64,000 nt of DNA from Symbiodinium natans. Taxonomy: Eukaryota > Sar > Dinophyceae > Suessiales > Symbiodiniaceae. The notes beneath the pieces are model-generated. The model was not told the DNA's origin. It ran no database searches and saw only the letters and a list, made by a program, of their open reading frames with translations. The stretch is taken from assembly GCA_905221605.1 (NCBI GenBank), contig CAJNDS010002588.1, positions 261,001-325,000 of the forward strand, written 5' to 3'. Each line of letters begins with the position of its first letter. Positions within the stretch are counted from its first letter, which is position 1. Below are positions 53,845-64,000 of the stretch, one piece after another. The translations under genes and the position numbers were made by a program.

Positions 53845-54145
53845 TAAATAGATATATATATATATAGAGAGAGAGAGAGAACCACAACCCAAAGCCCCGC
53901 GCCTCGCCTCGTCCATGCCGAGGACTTCAAAGAGCTCCGGGGATCGAGACCGTGCACTGGACCCTTCCTGAATGAAGATATGTCTATGTATGTAGGTCTT
54001 TTCTATGTATGTGTATATATATATATATGTATAGATACGTGTATATATATATATATATGTAGTTAGATATGTATAGATGATGCAAGATATATCTATGTGT
54101 ATATATCTATATATGTATACATTAATATGTGTGTGTGTGTGCGCG
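53845..54145. repeat. TA/GA/GT microsatellites
   Basis: (TA)n then (GA)n at 53851-53880, TATATG runs at 54007-54060, and (GT)n at 54127-54150. Unique DNA at 53881-53985 separates them. Confidence 0.9.
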
Positions 54146-54338
54146 CGTGTGCAATATGGGGCTCCAAATTCTATTCGGGAACTCATCTGCGGTGTAGGCC
54201 TTAGGCCTCAAAATGAAGGCGCTTTTCCTGTAGTTCTGCAAGTCTAGTTTCGGGTCTACACCCTTGAGAACCCTCAAAAACCTTGAAACCAGAAAGCACC
54301 AGTGAGCCGCACCGCGAAATGCCGAGTGACATTTGCAG

Positions 54339-54414
54339 GACATCGGCGTTTCAACTGGGATGACCAACAGCGACGTCTCCTTGAGCCTCATCTACAAGCA
54401 GAATCTCCAGCCAG
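54339..54414 (+). CDS. Candidate internal exon, 25 codons
   Basis: Acceptor GTGACATTTGCAG ends at 54338 and donor CCAG|GTTCCC starts at 54415. The frame begins DIGVSTGMTNSD and continues VSLSLIYKQNLQP, with mainly G/C-ending codons in its second half. Phase 0 in, phase 1 out. Product unknown. Confidence 0.42.
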
Positions 54415-54639
54415 GTTCCCGAAACCCTGGAGTGCTGAAGGTTTCTTCCAGTTGTAATGCCTTTGAGTCGTTGAATGGGAGCACCCATCACATGTTGGCC
54501 ATGAGAAGTCCGGAGTTGGCTCGGATGGCTAGAACGTGACCCAAGGAGCAACCTCTTTCGCCACCGTGAGGCCAGCCATGATTCGCGAAACTCTCGACAG
54601 CCCGGGAGAATCCCCAACAATGAAATCCACAAGAGTTTT

Positions 54640-55510
54640 TAGGGTTTACAGGGTTTAGGGCTTGTAGGGTTTAGGACCGCAACTCTGAGCTGTTCCCGTG
54701 GCCCTGTTGGGAAGGGGGTCGATGGATTAGTAAAAAGTCCCAAGCCAAGCAAGAATCAGCCTACGTAACTGTCCATGTACGTGGCTGTGTGCGTTTTCTT
54801 GGGGTTTAGGGTTTAGGGTTAGTTAGGGTTAGGGTTTAGTTTAGGGCTTAGGGCCTTTCTTTCGGGAGGGTTTCTGGCTACCGTCCAGCATTAAGAAGCA
54901 CGTAAGAGCGAGCGAGATGTGGGTTGAGAGAGATGGTTGGAAGGCTGCGGTCGGATCTGCCAACCCGCGCCAAGCACTACAAAAACAACCCCCCCCGACT
55001 TCCAAATACTGCCCTAAACCCTAAACCTTTAACGAGAGGTGGTACTGGTTGCTAAGGTTCAATACATGGAGCCGCACCAAAGCAAATTTCAGCACAGACT
55101 TGCGAGTCTGCCTCTATACATCCCTGTCCAAAGTGACCCAGAGTGGGGGGGGTAGCTGAAAGGTTGAGTTTGATGGTGTTTTAGGGTTTAGGGTTTTATG
55201 GTTTAGGGTTTAGGGTTTAGGGTTTAGGGTTAGACTGCGTGAAGAAGAACTCCACATGGGAAAGGGACCGTAGGCGGACAGTCGGGACCTGGTCAATACC
55301 GATAGTTTGAGTGTGACAGGTACCTTACTTCGGTGCTTGAGAGAATGATGTGGGGTTTAGGGTTTAGCGTTTCGGGTTTAGGGTTTAGGGTTTAGGGTTT
55401 GGGGTTTAGGGGGGTATTGACCGGGGAAACGAAGGGCCAGAGAGCAGCACACACGACTTCGCATTTGAAGGACTTATACTTATTGGACTTTTTCCAGCTG
55501 CCCTATCCCA
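54640..55510. other. Telomere-like tracts and unique DNA
   Basis: TTTAGGG types at 54637-54675, 54802-54850, 55174-55231 and 55353-55411, and a short CCCTAAA at 55012-55027. No exon chosen. Confidence 0.45.
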
Positions 55511-55575
55511 ACTTTATAGCTCAGTAGACGAAGATTGTAGAAGTGCTTTGTTGCGGATTGGTGGTTTGAATGCTT
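55511..55575 (+). other. tRNA-like box A/box B pair, probably a SINE or tRNA relic
   Basis: TAGCTCAGTAGAC at 55517 resembles box A and GGTTTGAATGC at 55563 resembles box B, 46 nt apart. No good cloverleaf could be drawn by eye. Confidence 0.25.
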
Positions 55576-55727
55576 TGAGTTTTTGCGAAGGGGTTAAGAG
55601 TGGGCGGAAAACCAGTGTAACAAACTGAGTATGGGCGCATGCGTTTTTCACTTTGAGACAGATGTCATGCTTGCCGTGTAATTCCCTGCAGTGCGATATT
55701 ACAGTCAGTTAGGCAGGTGGCAAAATT

Positions 55728-56135
55728 AAACCCTAAACCCGAAACCCTAACCCGAAACCCTAAACCCCGCCAAAAAACCCCTAAACCCTAAATCCTACCC
55801 CACCCCCCCCTCCCCCGCCCCCTTCCCCGCCCCTGCCCCCACGATGAACACCAGTGCCAGGCGCAGCTTATGCCAACGACACCTCCCCACGGGGCGGCTC
55901 CTCCCCCTCTGGGCACAACGCCGCCGAGCAAGGCCCGGACCAAGCGGGTTTGCCGGGGGGTTTACATGGGGTTTAGGGTTTCGGGTTCTGTATTTGGGTT
56001 TTATATGGAGATTAGGGTTTATGTAGTTTAGGGTTTAGGGGGGGGGGGGGGGTTGCATGGGGTTTAGGGTTTCTGGTTCTGTATTTGGGTTTTAGAGTTT
56101 AGGGTTTATGTAGTTTAGGGTTTAGGGTTTAGGAT
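55728..56135. repeat. Mixed CCCTAAA, C-run and TTTAGGG-type low-complexity DNA
   Basis: CCCTAAA/CCCGAAA units at 55728-55798, a C-rich stretch at 55800-55840, then TTTAGGG variants at 55970-56135 around a G run. A duplicated stretch with GGGTTTCnGGTTCTGTATTTGG occurs at 55975 and 56065. The short open frame at 55844-55960 (MPTTPPHGAAPP in one phase) may be an exon but is undecided. Confidence 0.6.
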
Positions 56136-56320
56136 TTGGGGTTTCGGGGTTTTGGGTGTATCGGGGCTGATTGGGTTTGGGGGTGGGGTCTTGCTGTTCG
56201 AAATGGGGTAGGGGCCAAACGCAAGCTTCGTTTTTCTGACCTGCTTTTCTCTGGTTTGGGCGGTGGTGGGAAGGCGCGGGGCGAGACTTTGGGGAAACTT
56301 GACACAGCTTTTCGTTCCAG

Positions 56321-56340
56321 TCCCTCGCCCACAAGCATCG
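56321..56340 (+). CDS. Candidate 20-nt microexon
   Basis: The acceptor-like CTTTTCGTTCCAG ends at 56320 and the donor CG|GTGAGA starts at 56341. The 20 bases encode SLAHKH plus 2 nt. Both sites are near consensus, but such a small exon needs transcript proof. Confidence 0.25.
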
Positions 56341-56429
56341 GTGAGACACATGCAGCCCTCATGCACGCAGCGCCTCTGAAGGTTTGCCGTAGGAGTTCTT
56401 TCTTCTTGAGAGCGCCGGGCCGTTAACAT

Positions 56430-57251
56430 GTCAGGGTCTCAGGGCCGGACTTTGGCTCAGAGCCTGCAGCCTGAAGGTTGGGCGGTTTGGTCTTAGGGTT
56501 TAGGGTTTCTGGCAGTCAGCAAGTCCAGCTTCAAAAGGGTTTAGGGTTATTTTGAAGCAACCCCATAGACCCAATCAAACTCGACATACAGAGCGCAATG
56601 CCTTAAATCCGACGACCGATTCGCCAGGTGTCCCATCCGTACGAATTTGAGCAGTGTGAACCCGTTCTTCGGCCCACTCAGCGCGTGGCCCAAACCCCCC
56701 AACTCTAAGCCTGAAACCGCGGAAAAGCCTAAACTGGCCTAAACCCTCATTGCACCCCAAACCCCTCCCCTAAACCCGCAATCCCTAGACCCCTAAGCCC
56801 CGGCTTGTGATCCCCTGTGCTTGCTTCTGGCTGACATCCTGAACCCCAAAAAACTCAGCCAAAGAGCAAGCAAGGGGGATGCTTGTGAACTCTCCAGGAT
56901 GGCGGGGAGGAGTGCTTGGCATTTCCAGACGCTGGGTCTCTCCTTCTGTAGCTGTAGGTTCCAGCAGGTCTAGAAATTATGCCACGGCTGAGGGTACTTA
57001 GGCGTTTGCGGATTGCACGTTGAATTTGGGGCTTGAAGCTTCAAGGTCTGCTTTTGTCTGGAGGGCATGACCCGTCGCCCCTCAGCCTCTTAAGCCTGCA
57101 GTCTGACCAGTTGTCCATTCTCCCCTTGGAGTTGAACACCCATGAGTTGAACAACAATGACCCCCTTCCCACCATAAACCCCAAATCCTGTAAACCCCGT
57201 AAATCCGAAAAATCCTATCCTAACGCTACCCAAGCCGATGCCCTGGTTTAG
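56430..57251. other. Unique DNA, no gene chosen
   Basis: Short TTTAGGG runs at 56494-56508 and 56538-56548. Small ORFs only (plus 57033-57251, minus 56575-56760). Confidence 0.35.
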
Positions 57252-57313
57252 CCGAGGACGACCCCGAGGAGGCTGCAGAAGCTGAGCAGCCCAACTTCCT
57301 GTGGCCTTGGCAA
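57252..57313 (+). CDS. Candidate exon encoding an acidic stretch
   Basis: The acceptor TGGTTTAG ends at 57251. Two nt and 20 codons read EDDPEEAAEAEQPNFLWPWQ, then a GT donor at 57314 (the frame also stays open to TGA near 57400). Codons before the donor are mostly G/C-ending and those after it are not, which supports an exon end at 57313. Product unknown. Confidence 0.42.
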
Positions 57314-57466
57314 GTGTTAGAGCTTTATGGACGTATCAAAGCAAGAGAGTCAGGAAGCGTGGGTCAAGAAGCCTACGGTAGTTTTGGACATCATTGATGT
57401 AGGGCAGGTGTCTGCCTCATCCCTAAAAACTGAACCCTGGTGCCCGAACCCTGAAACCCAAACCCT

Positions 57467-57778
57467 AAACCCTAAACCCTAAACCCTACGCCCTACGCCC
57501 TAAGCCCTAAGCCCTAAGCCCTAAGCCCTAAACCCTAAACCCTAAACCCTAAACCCTAAACCCTAAACCCTAAACCCTAAACCCTAAACCCTAAACCCTA
57601 AACCCTAAACCCTAAACCCTAAACCCTAAACCCTAAACCTAAACCCTAAACCCTAAACCCTAAACCCTAAACCCTAAACCCTAAACCCTAAACCCTAAAC
57701 CCTAAACCCTAAACCCTAAACCCTAAACCCTAAACCCTAAACCCTAAACCCTAAACCCAAACCCTAAACCCTAAACCA
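57467..57778 (-). repeat. Longest telomere-like tract of the window
   Basis: About 44 units of CCCTAAA on the plus strand. It opens with CCCTACG, then a block of four CCCTAAG, then uniform CCCTAAA with two short deletions (near 57639 and 57757). Confidence 0.98.
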
Positions 57779-57879
57779 TAAGCCCTTGTTCGCCAGCGCA
57801 CCGCGAGAGTCGAAGCTCCCAAGCCCCATCAAACTCCTTACAACCCTAAACCCCAGGCCCTCAACCACCTTTTCGCCAC

Positions 57880-57998
57880 CCTAAACCCTAAACCCCTAAA
57901 CCCTAAACCCCTAAACCCCTGAACCCCTGAACCCCTGAACCCCTAAACCCCTAAACCCCGAAACCCCTAAACCCCTAAACCCCTAAACCCTAAACCCC
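57880..57998 (-). repeat. CCCCTAAA / CCCCTGAA variant block
   Basis: Eight-base units CCCCTAAA and a run of three or four CCCCTGAA (57917-57945), ending in CCCTAAACCCC. Confidence 0.93.
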
Positions 57999-58442
57999 AG
58001 GCTGCGAGCTTGGCTCAGCTTCCTTCACATCTTGTGCCGCCTTACTGGCCTGACTCCGGTGGTGCAAACCAAGGCGCAGTGCTTCGAGAACTTGAAAAAC
58101 CCTAGTCTTTGGGATGCTTTGGAATTTATTTTTTTGGGCATTGTCATTCCCAAGAAACAGCCAAAATTTGTGCTGGGGTTCCAAGTTCAGTAGAGTAGTC
58201 CCTAAACCATTCCAAACCCTAAACCATGAGGGGGTGAACCGGAGGGGTTCGTCATACAGGACGCTTTGTTGAGCTGAATTGTAATTTGGGCTCTGATCTG
58301 CACTTAACCAGTCCGTAGCTCCGTGGAGCAGTCGGTACAGACAGGTCGCAGTGCGACGGGGCGGGGGGGGGGGGAGGGGACCAACTTAGTAAGGGTTTGG
58401 GGCTTAGGGTTTAGGGTTTAGGGTTTAGGGTTTAGGGTTTAG

Positions 58443-58502
58443 GGTAAGATCCCGACCCCGGCAGACAAGTTCCAGTTGTTCGCGGCGTGGTCGGTGAAGT
58501 GA
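58443..58502 (+). CDS. Candidate terminal exon abutting a TTTAGGG tract
   Basis: The last TTTAGGG units (58393-58442) would supply the acceptor TTTAG|G. The frame GKIPTPADKFQLFAAWSVK ends in TGA at 58500-58502. Seventeen of nineteen codons end in G or C, unlike the flanking sequence. Product unknown. A different plus frame (58487-58705) and a minus frame (58432-58629) overlap it. Confidence 0.42.
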   Translation, partial: GKIPTPADKFQLFAAWSVK

Positions 58503-58955
58503 ATCGAGGCAAAACCTTCCGACTCTTCGTTCTGTCAGCGGTTTCGAGAGCCCTTGATGGTGCCCATGTGTTACTGCCAGCAAACGCCCATGCTACCAAT
58601 GCGGGCGTAATGTTACAGATCGCGACCATCGAGGTCTGCGAAAGGCATTTACTGTCAAGGCACTCAGAGTCCGACAGAATTGGAAGAAGCAGCTTTAGGC
58701 TTTAGCCGGGGGACTGAAGTGCGTGCACCCGCTGCTCTTTGTGACGGCAAGGTCGCGGGAATAAGCCACAAACCGGAAGCTGCGAGAGAGAGAGAGAGAT
58801 GGGTATGTATGCATGTATGCGTTGGTTCGACACGGATGTACACATTTCCATGTCTATCTATTGCCTTCTATTGACGGTTTTGTTGTGTTGTGGAGAGGTG
58901 CCAGCACAGAAGAGCGCACCCCCTCCGCCCCCGCCCCCCCCCCCCCCCCAAAAAA
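58503..58955. other. Unique DNA before the AAC microsatellite
   Basis: A 72-codon plus ORF (58487-58705) has weak protein character. A GA run lies at 58785-58799 and a C run at 58935-58949. Confidence 0.35.
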
Positions 58956-60020
<1,065 letters not shown>

Positions 60021-60162
60021 CCAGAAGGGGGATATATGTACATATACATGTGTGCGTGTACATAGATATATGTGTGTATATATATATGTGTATATATGTA
60101 TGTGTGTGTACATTCACTTTTACCTATTTGTGTGCATGCATGTATAGGGAGAAGAAGAGAGG

Positions 60163-60203
<41 letters not shown>

Positions 60204-60365
60204 AGGGAGAGGGAGAGGGAGAAGGAGAGAGAGGGAGAGAGAGGGCGAGAGCGAGAGAGAGAGAGAGAGAGGGAGAGAGGGAGAGAGGCAGAGAGGGGAG
60301 GGAGAGAGGGAAGGGAGAGAGGGAAGGGAGAGAGAGAAGGGAGAGAGACAGGGAGGGAGGGAGCC
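60021..60365. repeat. TATG-type and (GA)n / GGGAGA microsatellites
   Basis: TATATGTG words at 60030-60110, then a 200-bp purine tract of GAGAGG and GGGAGA units at 60155-60365. Arg/Glu and Ser/Leu ORFs are artefacts. Confidence 0.95.
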
Positions 60366-60513
60366 TTGCCATGCATAGTTTTGGCACGTCCATGTTTGTC
60401 TGTCTCTGGTTTCACTGCTCTTGGCTTTGGAAAGCGTCTTGTAATATGAAGCCCGCTCCCCATAATCGCCCACTCTTCGTGTGGATTTGGGCCCGAACGA
60501 AATCGAAGCCCGT

Positions 60514-60626
60514 TAAGGGTTTAGGGTTTCAGTTTAGGGTTTAGGGTTTAGGGTTTAGGGTTTAGGGTTTAGGGTTTAGGGTTTAGGGTTTAGGGTTTAG
60601 GGTTTAGGGTTTAGGGTTTAGGGTTT
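60514..60626 (+). repeat. Interstitial telomere-like tract, TTTAGGG on the plus strand
   Basis: About 15 units, very uniform after 60534. Confidence 0.97.
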
Positions 60627-60688
60627 ATAAAGGGTTTAGGGGTTGAGGGTTCAAGGAGCCCATCAGGGACACCAGGGGATCCCCGCAG

Positions 60689-60835
60689 TTGTTGCGATGC
60701 GTGGCAAAAGCACTTTCGTGCTCTTGCCCTAGAGCCCAGCATGTGAGATTCCCGGCTCTTGCAGAGGGAGTCGCGAGTTCAGCTGTTGAATTGGACTTGG
60801 GCTTCGGGTGGAGAGTCTTCATTTGGTGGTTTTAG
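60689..60835 (+). CDS. Candidate terminal exon, 48 codons and stop
   Basis: The acceptor-like GGGGATCCCCGCAG ends at 60688, 60 bp after a TTTAGGG tract. The frame reads LLRCVAKALSCSCPRAQ, FPALAEGVASSAVELDLG and ends WWF stop at 60835. It is not low complexity; product unknown. An antisense ORF (60625-60822) exists but starts with no better support. Confidence 0.35.
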   Translation: MLRCVAKALSCSCPRAQHVRFPALAEGVASSAVELDLGFGWRVFIWWF

Positions 60836-61770
60836 TGGTTTTAGCGGTTTGGGGTTGGGGGTGCTTTGAGGTTCGGCGTTCCTTAGGTGGCGAAGGGTCC
60901 ACCGGACTTGCTTTCTTCCCTGTCACAGTTCGCAACACTTCAAAACCAAGAGGGATGAATGGAACACACAGGAAGGGTTGCTGCGGGTCCCTATAGAACC
61001 TCTGAAATCCGCAGGGAATATATCCCCCCCATGTACCCAATGCGCGAAAACTAGAACCAATTATTTAGGGGTAGGGAAAAATTCAGGGCATCCTCCGAGA
61101 AGGAAGTGAGCTGTGGGAAGAGTGACATCGGCGCCGCCTGTATAGGCATGTGGCATATCTGAGGTTTGTGGTTCTAATCCCCCATACGACCTGAAACCTG
61201 ACTTCCCTGCGGAAGACAGTGCAAGCAAAGGTTTCTGGCCTTTCTGTGCCTGGTTGGCAGCGGTTGGGAGCTGGTGGTATGCCGCAATGCAGGGGCTCTG
61301 CCGTTCTGCTCATCCGCCCTGGCCACAGACAGCATGACTCTTGACCTGCAGGCAAATTCCCGGGAAGAACGAGTAGAAGAACAGGAGCAGTCCTGCGAAT
61401 CGGGTAAGCATGCGTGGAAGAAGTATCCGAAGAATCTATAGATGCACCTCATCATTGGTCAGTCAGATCGCATGGCTTTTTTCTGACGTGGGATCCGGCT
61501 GCGGCACAGTAGAGCTTCGGCGGTTCGGGGTGCCAGAATTTTGAACGTTTGGAGCGGCTGTTTGGGCTTCGCGGGATGCCTGGGTGGGCAGGTCTTGGTG
61601 TAGGGCCATGTTCTTTCGTGGAATAAAGCCGGTTATTGGAAGAGTTTCGGGCTTAAGGGCCTCAGCACACACTGTCCCGACCTGCAGATAAACCGCAAGG
61701 CCACCCAAAACCCGCAAAGAGGCCACAAAGCCTTGCCACAAGAACACCTCGAAGCAAAAGGGTTTAGGGT
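60836..61770. other. Unique DNA with overlapping ORFs and a tRNA-like motif
   Basis: GTGGTTCTAATCCCCC at 61168 resembles a tRNA T-arm but no full tRNA folds. Minus ORFs at 61083-61355, 61174-61455 and 61463-61747 are unassigned. Confidence 0.3.
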
Positions 61771-61817
61771 TTAGGGCTTAGGGTGCATTCCTCCCCTTCT
61801 TGCAAAGCCCGCCTCAG

Positions 61818-61920
61818 GGATTGGCTTGGGATCGAGAGGGTTTACGAAACTGGGCAAAGCAATCCCGAGGATCCTTCTGGGCGCCCTGGCGGCTGTGTGG
61901 TCTTGCGGCGGCTTCTATAG
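61818..61920 (+). CDS. Candidate exon
   Basis: The acceptor GCCCGCCTCAG|G ends at 61817. One nt and 33 codons, starting DWLGIERVYETGQSNPEDP and continuing GRPGGCVVLRR, are open to TAG at 61918-61920; a GT donor inside at about 61894 could end it earlier. It lies just after a TTTAGGG tract (61760-61782). Product unknown. Confidence 0.35.
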
Positions 61921-61944
61921 CTGCCGGGCAACATGTTGGTGGTT

Positions 61945-62042
61945 TCCGGAAATAGGAAGCACTCTTCATATAGACCCCCAAATAGTAGGATTCCCTTATA
62001 AAAAGCTACCCCAATGATAACCCCTAAGTTCGGAAACCCCCA
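61945..62042. mobile_element. Possible MITE-like fold-back element
   Basis: GGTTTCCGGAA at 61943 is nearly the inverse of TTCGGAAACC at 62030. The interior holds CAAATAGTAGGATTCCCTTATA, shared with the element at 22884-22994. Confidence 0.4.
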
Positions 62043-62158
62043 TTTTGCAAAAGGCATCGGGGTTTTTTTTTGCCTCCCGAACCACCCGTGGTTCGAAGGC
62101 GGGCGGAGAAAATCTCTCAGGCTCTTCAGGAACTTCCCGGGCCCTAGTCTGTATGTAT

Positions 62159-62215
62159 ATTATATATATATATATACATGTGTATTTGTATATACTGCTA
62201 TTGCTTTTTTTATAT
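62159..62215. repeat. TA microsatellite
   Basis: (TA)n with GTGTATTTGTATATA flanks. Confidence 0.9.
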
Positions 62216-62329
62216 TTTGATGCTGGCTATTCCTGAGAGTCATGAATCGTTTTATATGCCAGCCCTTGCCCAGGTTGTTTCGAATTCGACTTCCGGTTCT
62301 TCTAAGGTCAGGAGGAGTGAAAATACAGT

Positions 62330-62758
62330 TCAACCTAAACTCTAAAACATTTAAACCCTGAACCAAAAACCCCTCTAAACCCCATCAGCCCTATAAAGAC
62401 CTCTAAAACCCCATAAACCCTATAAGCCCTTTAAACCCTAAACCCTGAACTGAACACAGCTCAAGCAGCCACCAACGCCACCAACAAACTTAGCAGCAGA
62501 GCAGGTAGTGCTGAAGGTTTTTGGGGTACTATAATCCCCATACCATCCCAAAGGTTAACCTTTAGTTCCCCTATAGGATACTGTTGACAACCTTAAGCCC
62601 TATAAAGAAAACCCTCAAAACCCCTTCTAAACCCGAACCCCAAGCCCTATAATTAGGCCCTAAACCCTAAACCCTAAACCCTAACCCTAAACCCTAAACC
62701 CTAACCCTAAACCCTATACCCTAAACCCTAAACCCGAAACCCAAAACCCTAAACCCAA
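62330..62758 (-). repeat. Degenerate then uniform CCCTAAA tract
   Basis: CCCTAAA-like words are scattered from 62333 to 62447, interrupted by unique DNA at 62450-62580. A compact tract at 62659-62758 mixes CCCTAAA and six-base CCCTAA units. Confidence 0.85.
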
Positions 62759-63560
62759 AACCAACTCCCGCAGCCACCGGCGGCTCCCTGAGGCTACTGG
62801 AAGACGGCGAACTCGCAGATGCAGATCTCGGAGCATCTTATGGAGCCTCCGAAAAGGGGTCCACATGCATGTTTTACCTTTTGTTTAGGGGTTTGCAGGG
62901 GGGGGGGTTGAAGGGTTTTTGTGGCTGGTTTATAGGGCTTGTTCTAGGGTTTATAGGGCTGACAGGTTTTATAGGGGGTTTATGGGGTGTTTAGGTGTAG
63001 GGTTTGGAGGCTAGGGTTTAGGGTTTCATACATCGCCCTGAAGATGGGAATCGGCATGGTTGAGGTGCGCTGCCCGGAAACCGCGCATGTCGCGACAAGC
63101 TGCGACTCAAGATCCACTGTGGTTTGAGCCTAGCTTTGGCGACCTTCCTGTATGGGCCCTGCAAAAGATCGGTCGCTGCCTAAGAGTGAGTCCGGATCTC
63201 TCCACATAGCTGTGCTCTAGGCACTTGGTGCGTGAAAGGACCAAAATCAGTGAACAGCTTGTAGAATCTAAACGGGCCATGATCGGCTTTCAGCTTCTTG
63301 GCCCCCTACCCGAAAAGCCGTGCGCGGGAGTCCCTATGAAAGTTTGAGACAATGGCGGCGCCTAGTTTTCAGGGTACCAAAGAAGCGACTTGAGTCATTT
63401 GGATGCCCGGTAGCACGCCTTATTCCTTCAGGGTGGGGAAGCCTCACCAAACAAGGAAAGGCACCCGTATTTTCTCAGGCTACTTGGGAACCTGGTGCTT
63501 TTGGAGAGTCGACCCCAAACCCTAAGCGACCACGCAAGCCCCCCATCCCCAGAAAAAAAG
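62759..63560. other. Unique DNA with a weak exon candidate
   Basis: 62774-62860 is open as TGGSLRLLEDGELADADLGA after CTCCCGCAG and before AAAGGG|GTCC, but codon bias is modest. G-rich TTTAGGG-like words at 62880-63025 follow. The remainder is unassigned. Confidence 0.3.
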
Positions 63561-63631
63561 GAGTACATCGAGGGGGCCGGCCTGTCCGACTACTGGGCCA
63601 AGCAGCGGCGCGACGTCTTCATCACCACCTT
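63561..63631 (+). CDS. Candidate internal exon with extreme GC3
   Basis: After AGAAAAAAAG (acceptor at 63551-63552 or 63559-63560), 23 codons read EYIEGAGLSDYWAKQRRDVF and then ITT. All 23 end in G or C, whereas flanking bases are AT-rich. The end ACC-TT|GCATGA is a GC-type donor. Downstream sequence (63640-63780) is AT-rich with TA repeats, as expected of an intron. Product not recognised. Confidence 0.5.
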
Positions 63632-64000
63632 GCATGATTTTACCAAACGAATAAGTACACGTATAAGTGCAATATATAGATATATATATATAGATAGCGT
63701 GATGCCGATGATTGCCTTTGCTGTTATTCGTATTATTCGCATGTTGGTCTTTGGCACCAGTATTATCACTTGCTCATTCTTACTTGTTGCCCGGAGTTGA
63801 AGCTTGAAGCTCCCGGCACAAGCCACGGCCAGGAGTATATGTCAGGGTCGAGAGGCCCACACGTAGGGCGAAGCCTCTAGGTGTTGTGCCGCCCCCATAC
63901 GTAGCTCACAGAAGAAGTCGATGTGATCGGCGAAGGTTGGCAGGGAAAGTGGAGAAGAGGTTTGGGGCGACGTGGAGGTTCATGGTACTTATTTTCCCAA
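63632..64000. other. AT-rich putative intron and right end
   Basis: Contains a TA run (63679-63698) and no further clear exon before the window ends. Confidence 0.35.

Noticed and set aside
57467-57778. A true chromosome end
   Set aside because: The tract is internal, has unique DNA on both sides, and neighbouring tracts face both ways.
61141-61190. tRNA gene
   Set aside because: Only a T-arm-like GGTTCTAATCC is present. No acceptor pairing or anticodon arm could be drawn.

Overview
Nuclear DNA of a eukaryote, most likely a dinoflagellate. Four things point that way: a degenerate LINE with an R2-like restriction-type endonuclease end, whose wording I know from dinoflagellate genomes; a Gag-protease ORF with paired CCCH zinc fingers; plant-type TTTAGGG telomere repeats scattered through the interior; and short exon-like islands with GT, GC and GA splice donors. 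I ran no search, so the taxonomic call is inference. There are no bacterial operons, rRNA genes or CRISPR arrays.

Layout. 1-3249 (minus): an uninterrupted 1083-codon Gag-protease reading frame of a retroelement, cut by the left edge. 3.3-6.7 kb: microsatellites. 4.9-10.1 kb: telomere-like tracts alternating with unique islands, some exon-like. 10.1-16.4 kb: unidentified DNA, microsatellites, a possible minus-strand LINE relic and a clear plus-strand LINE pseudogene (14.05-16.41 kb). 16.4-24.4 kb: low-information DNA with small duplications, hairpins and a few exon-like ORFs. 24.4-39.4 kb: a satellite block. It holds eight copies of an AT-rich double palindrome, a CAT/TTC-type microsatellite, an 87-bp minisatellite with a 522-bp higher-order period, GGCCAAAT inverted-repeat blocks and purine/pyrimidine-biased modules. 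A 100-N gap at 33356-33455 splits it, and about 5.46 kb occurs on both sides of the gap. 39.7-64 kb: more telomere-like tracts, with many short plus-strand exon-like islands between them.

Main result. Between about 44.4 and 50.5 kb, islands between telomere-like tracts can be chained as exons with matching codon phase and plausible splice sites, so the tracts would be introns or parts of introns. The clearest cases are a 77-bp putative intron made almost only of TTTAGGG-type repeat (46339-46415) and a 72-bp putative GA-AG intron that is a head-to-head TTTAGGG/CCCTAAA palindrome (48367-48438). The G-strand repeat itself contains an acceptor-like TTTAG|G and a donor-like G|GTTTAG, so a telomeric insertion could come ready to splice. 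Two putative introns also carry a MITE-like element with terminal inverted repeats, which resembles the introner elements known from dinoflagellates.

Limits. All exon models were made by eye, without transcript or homology support. I do not recognise the proteins. Several islands are open in more than one frame or on both strands.
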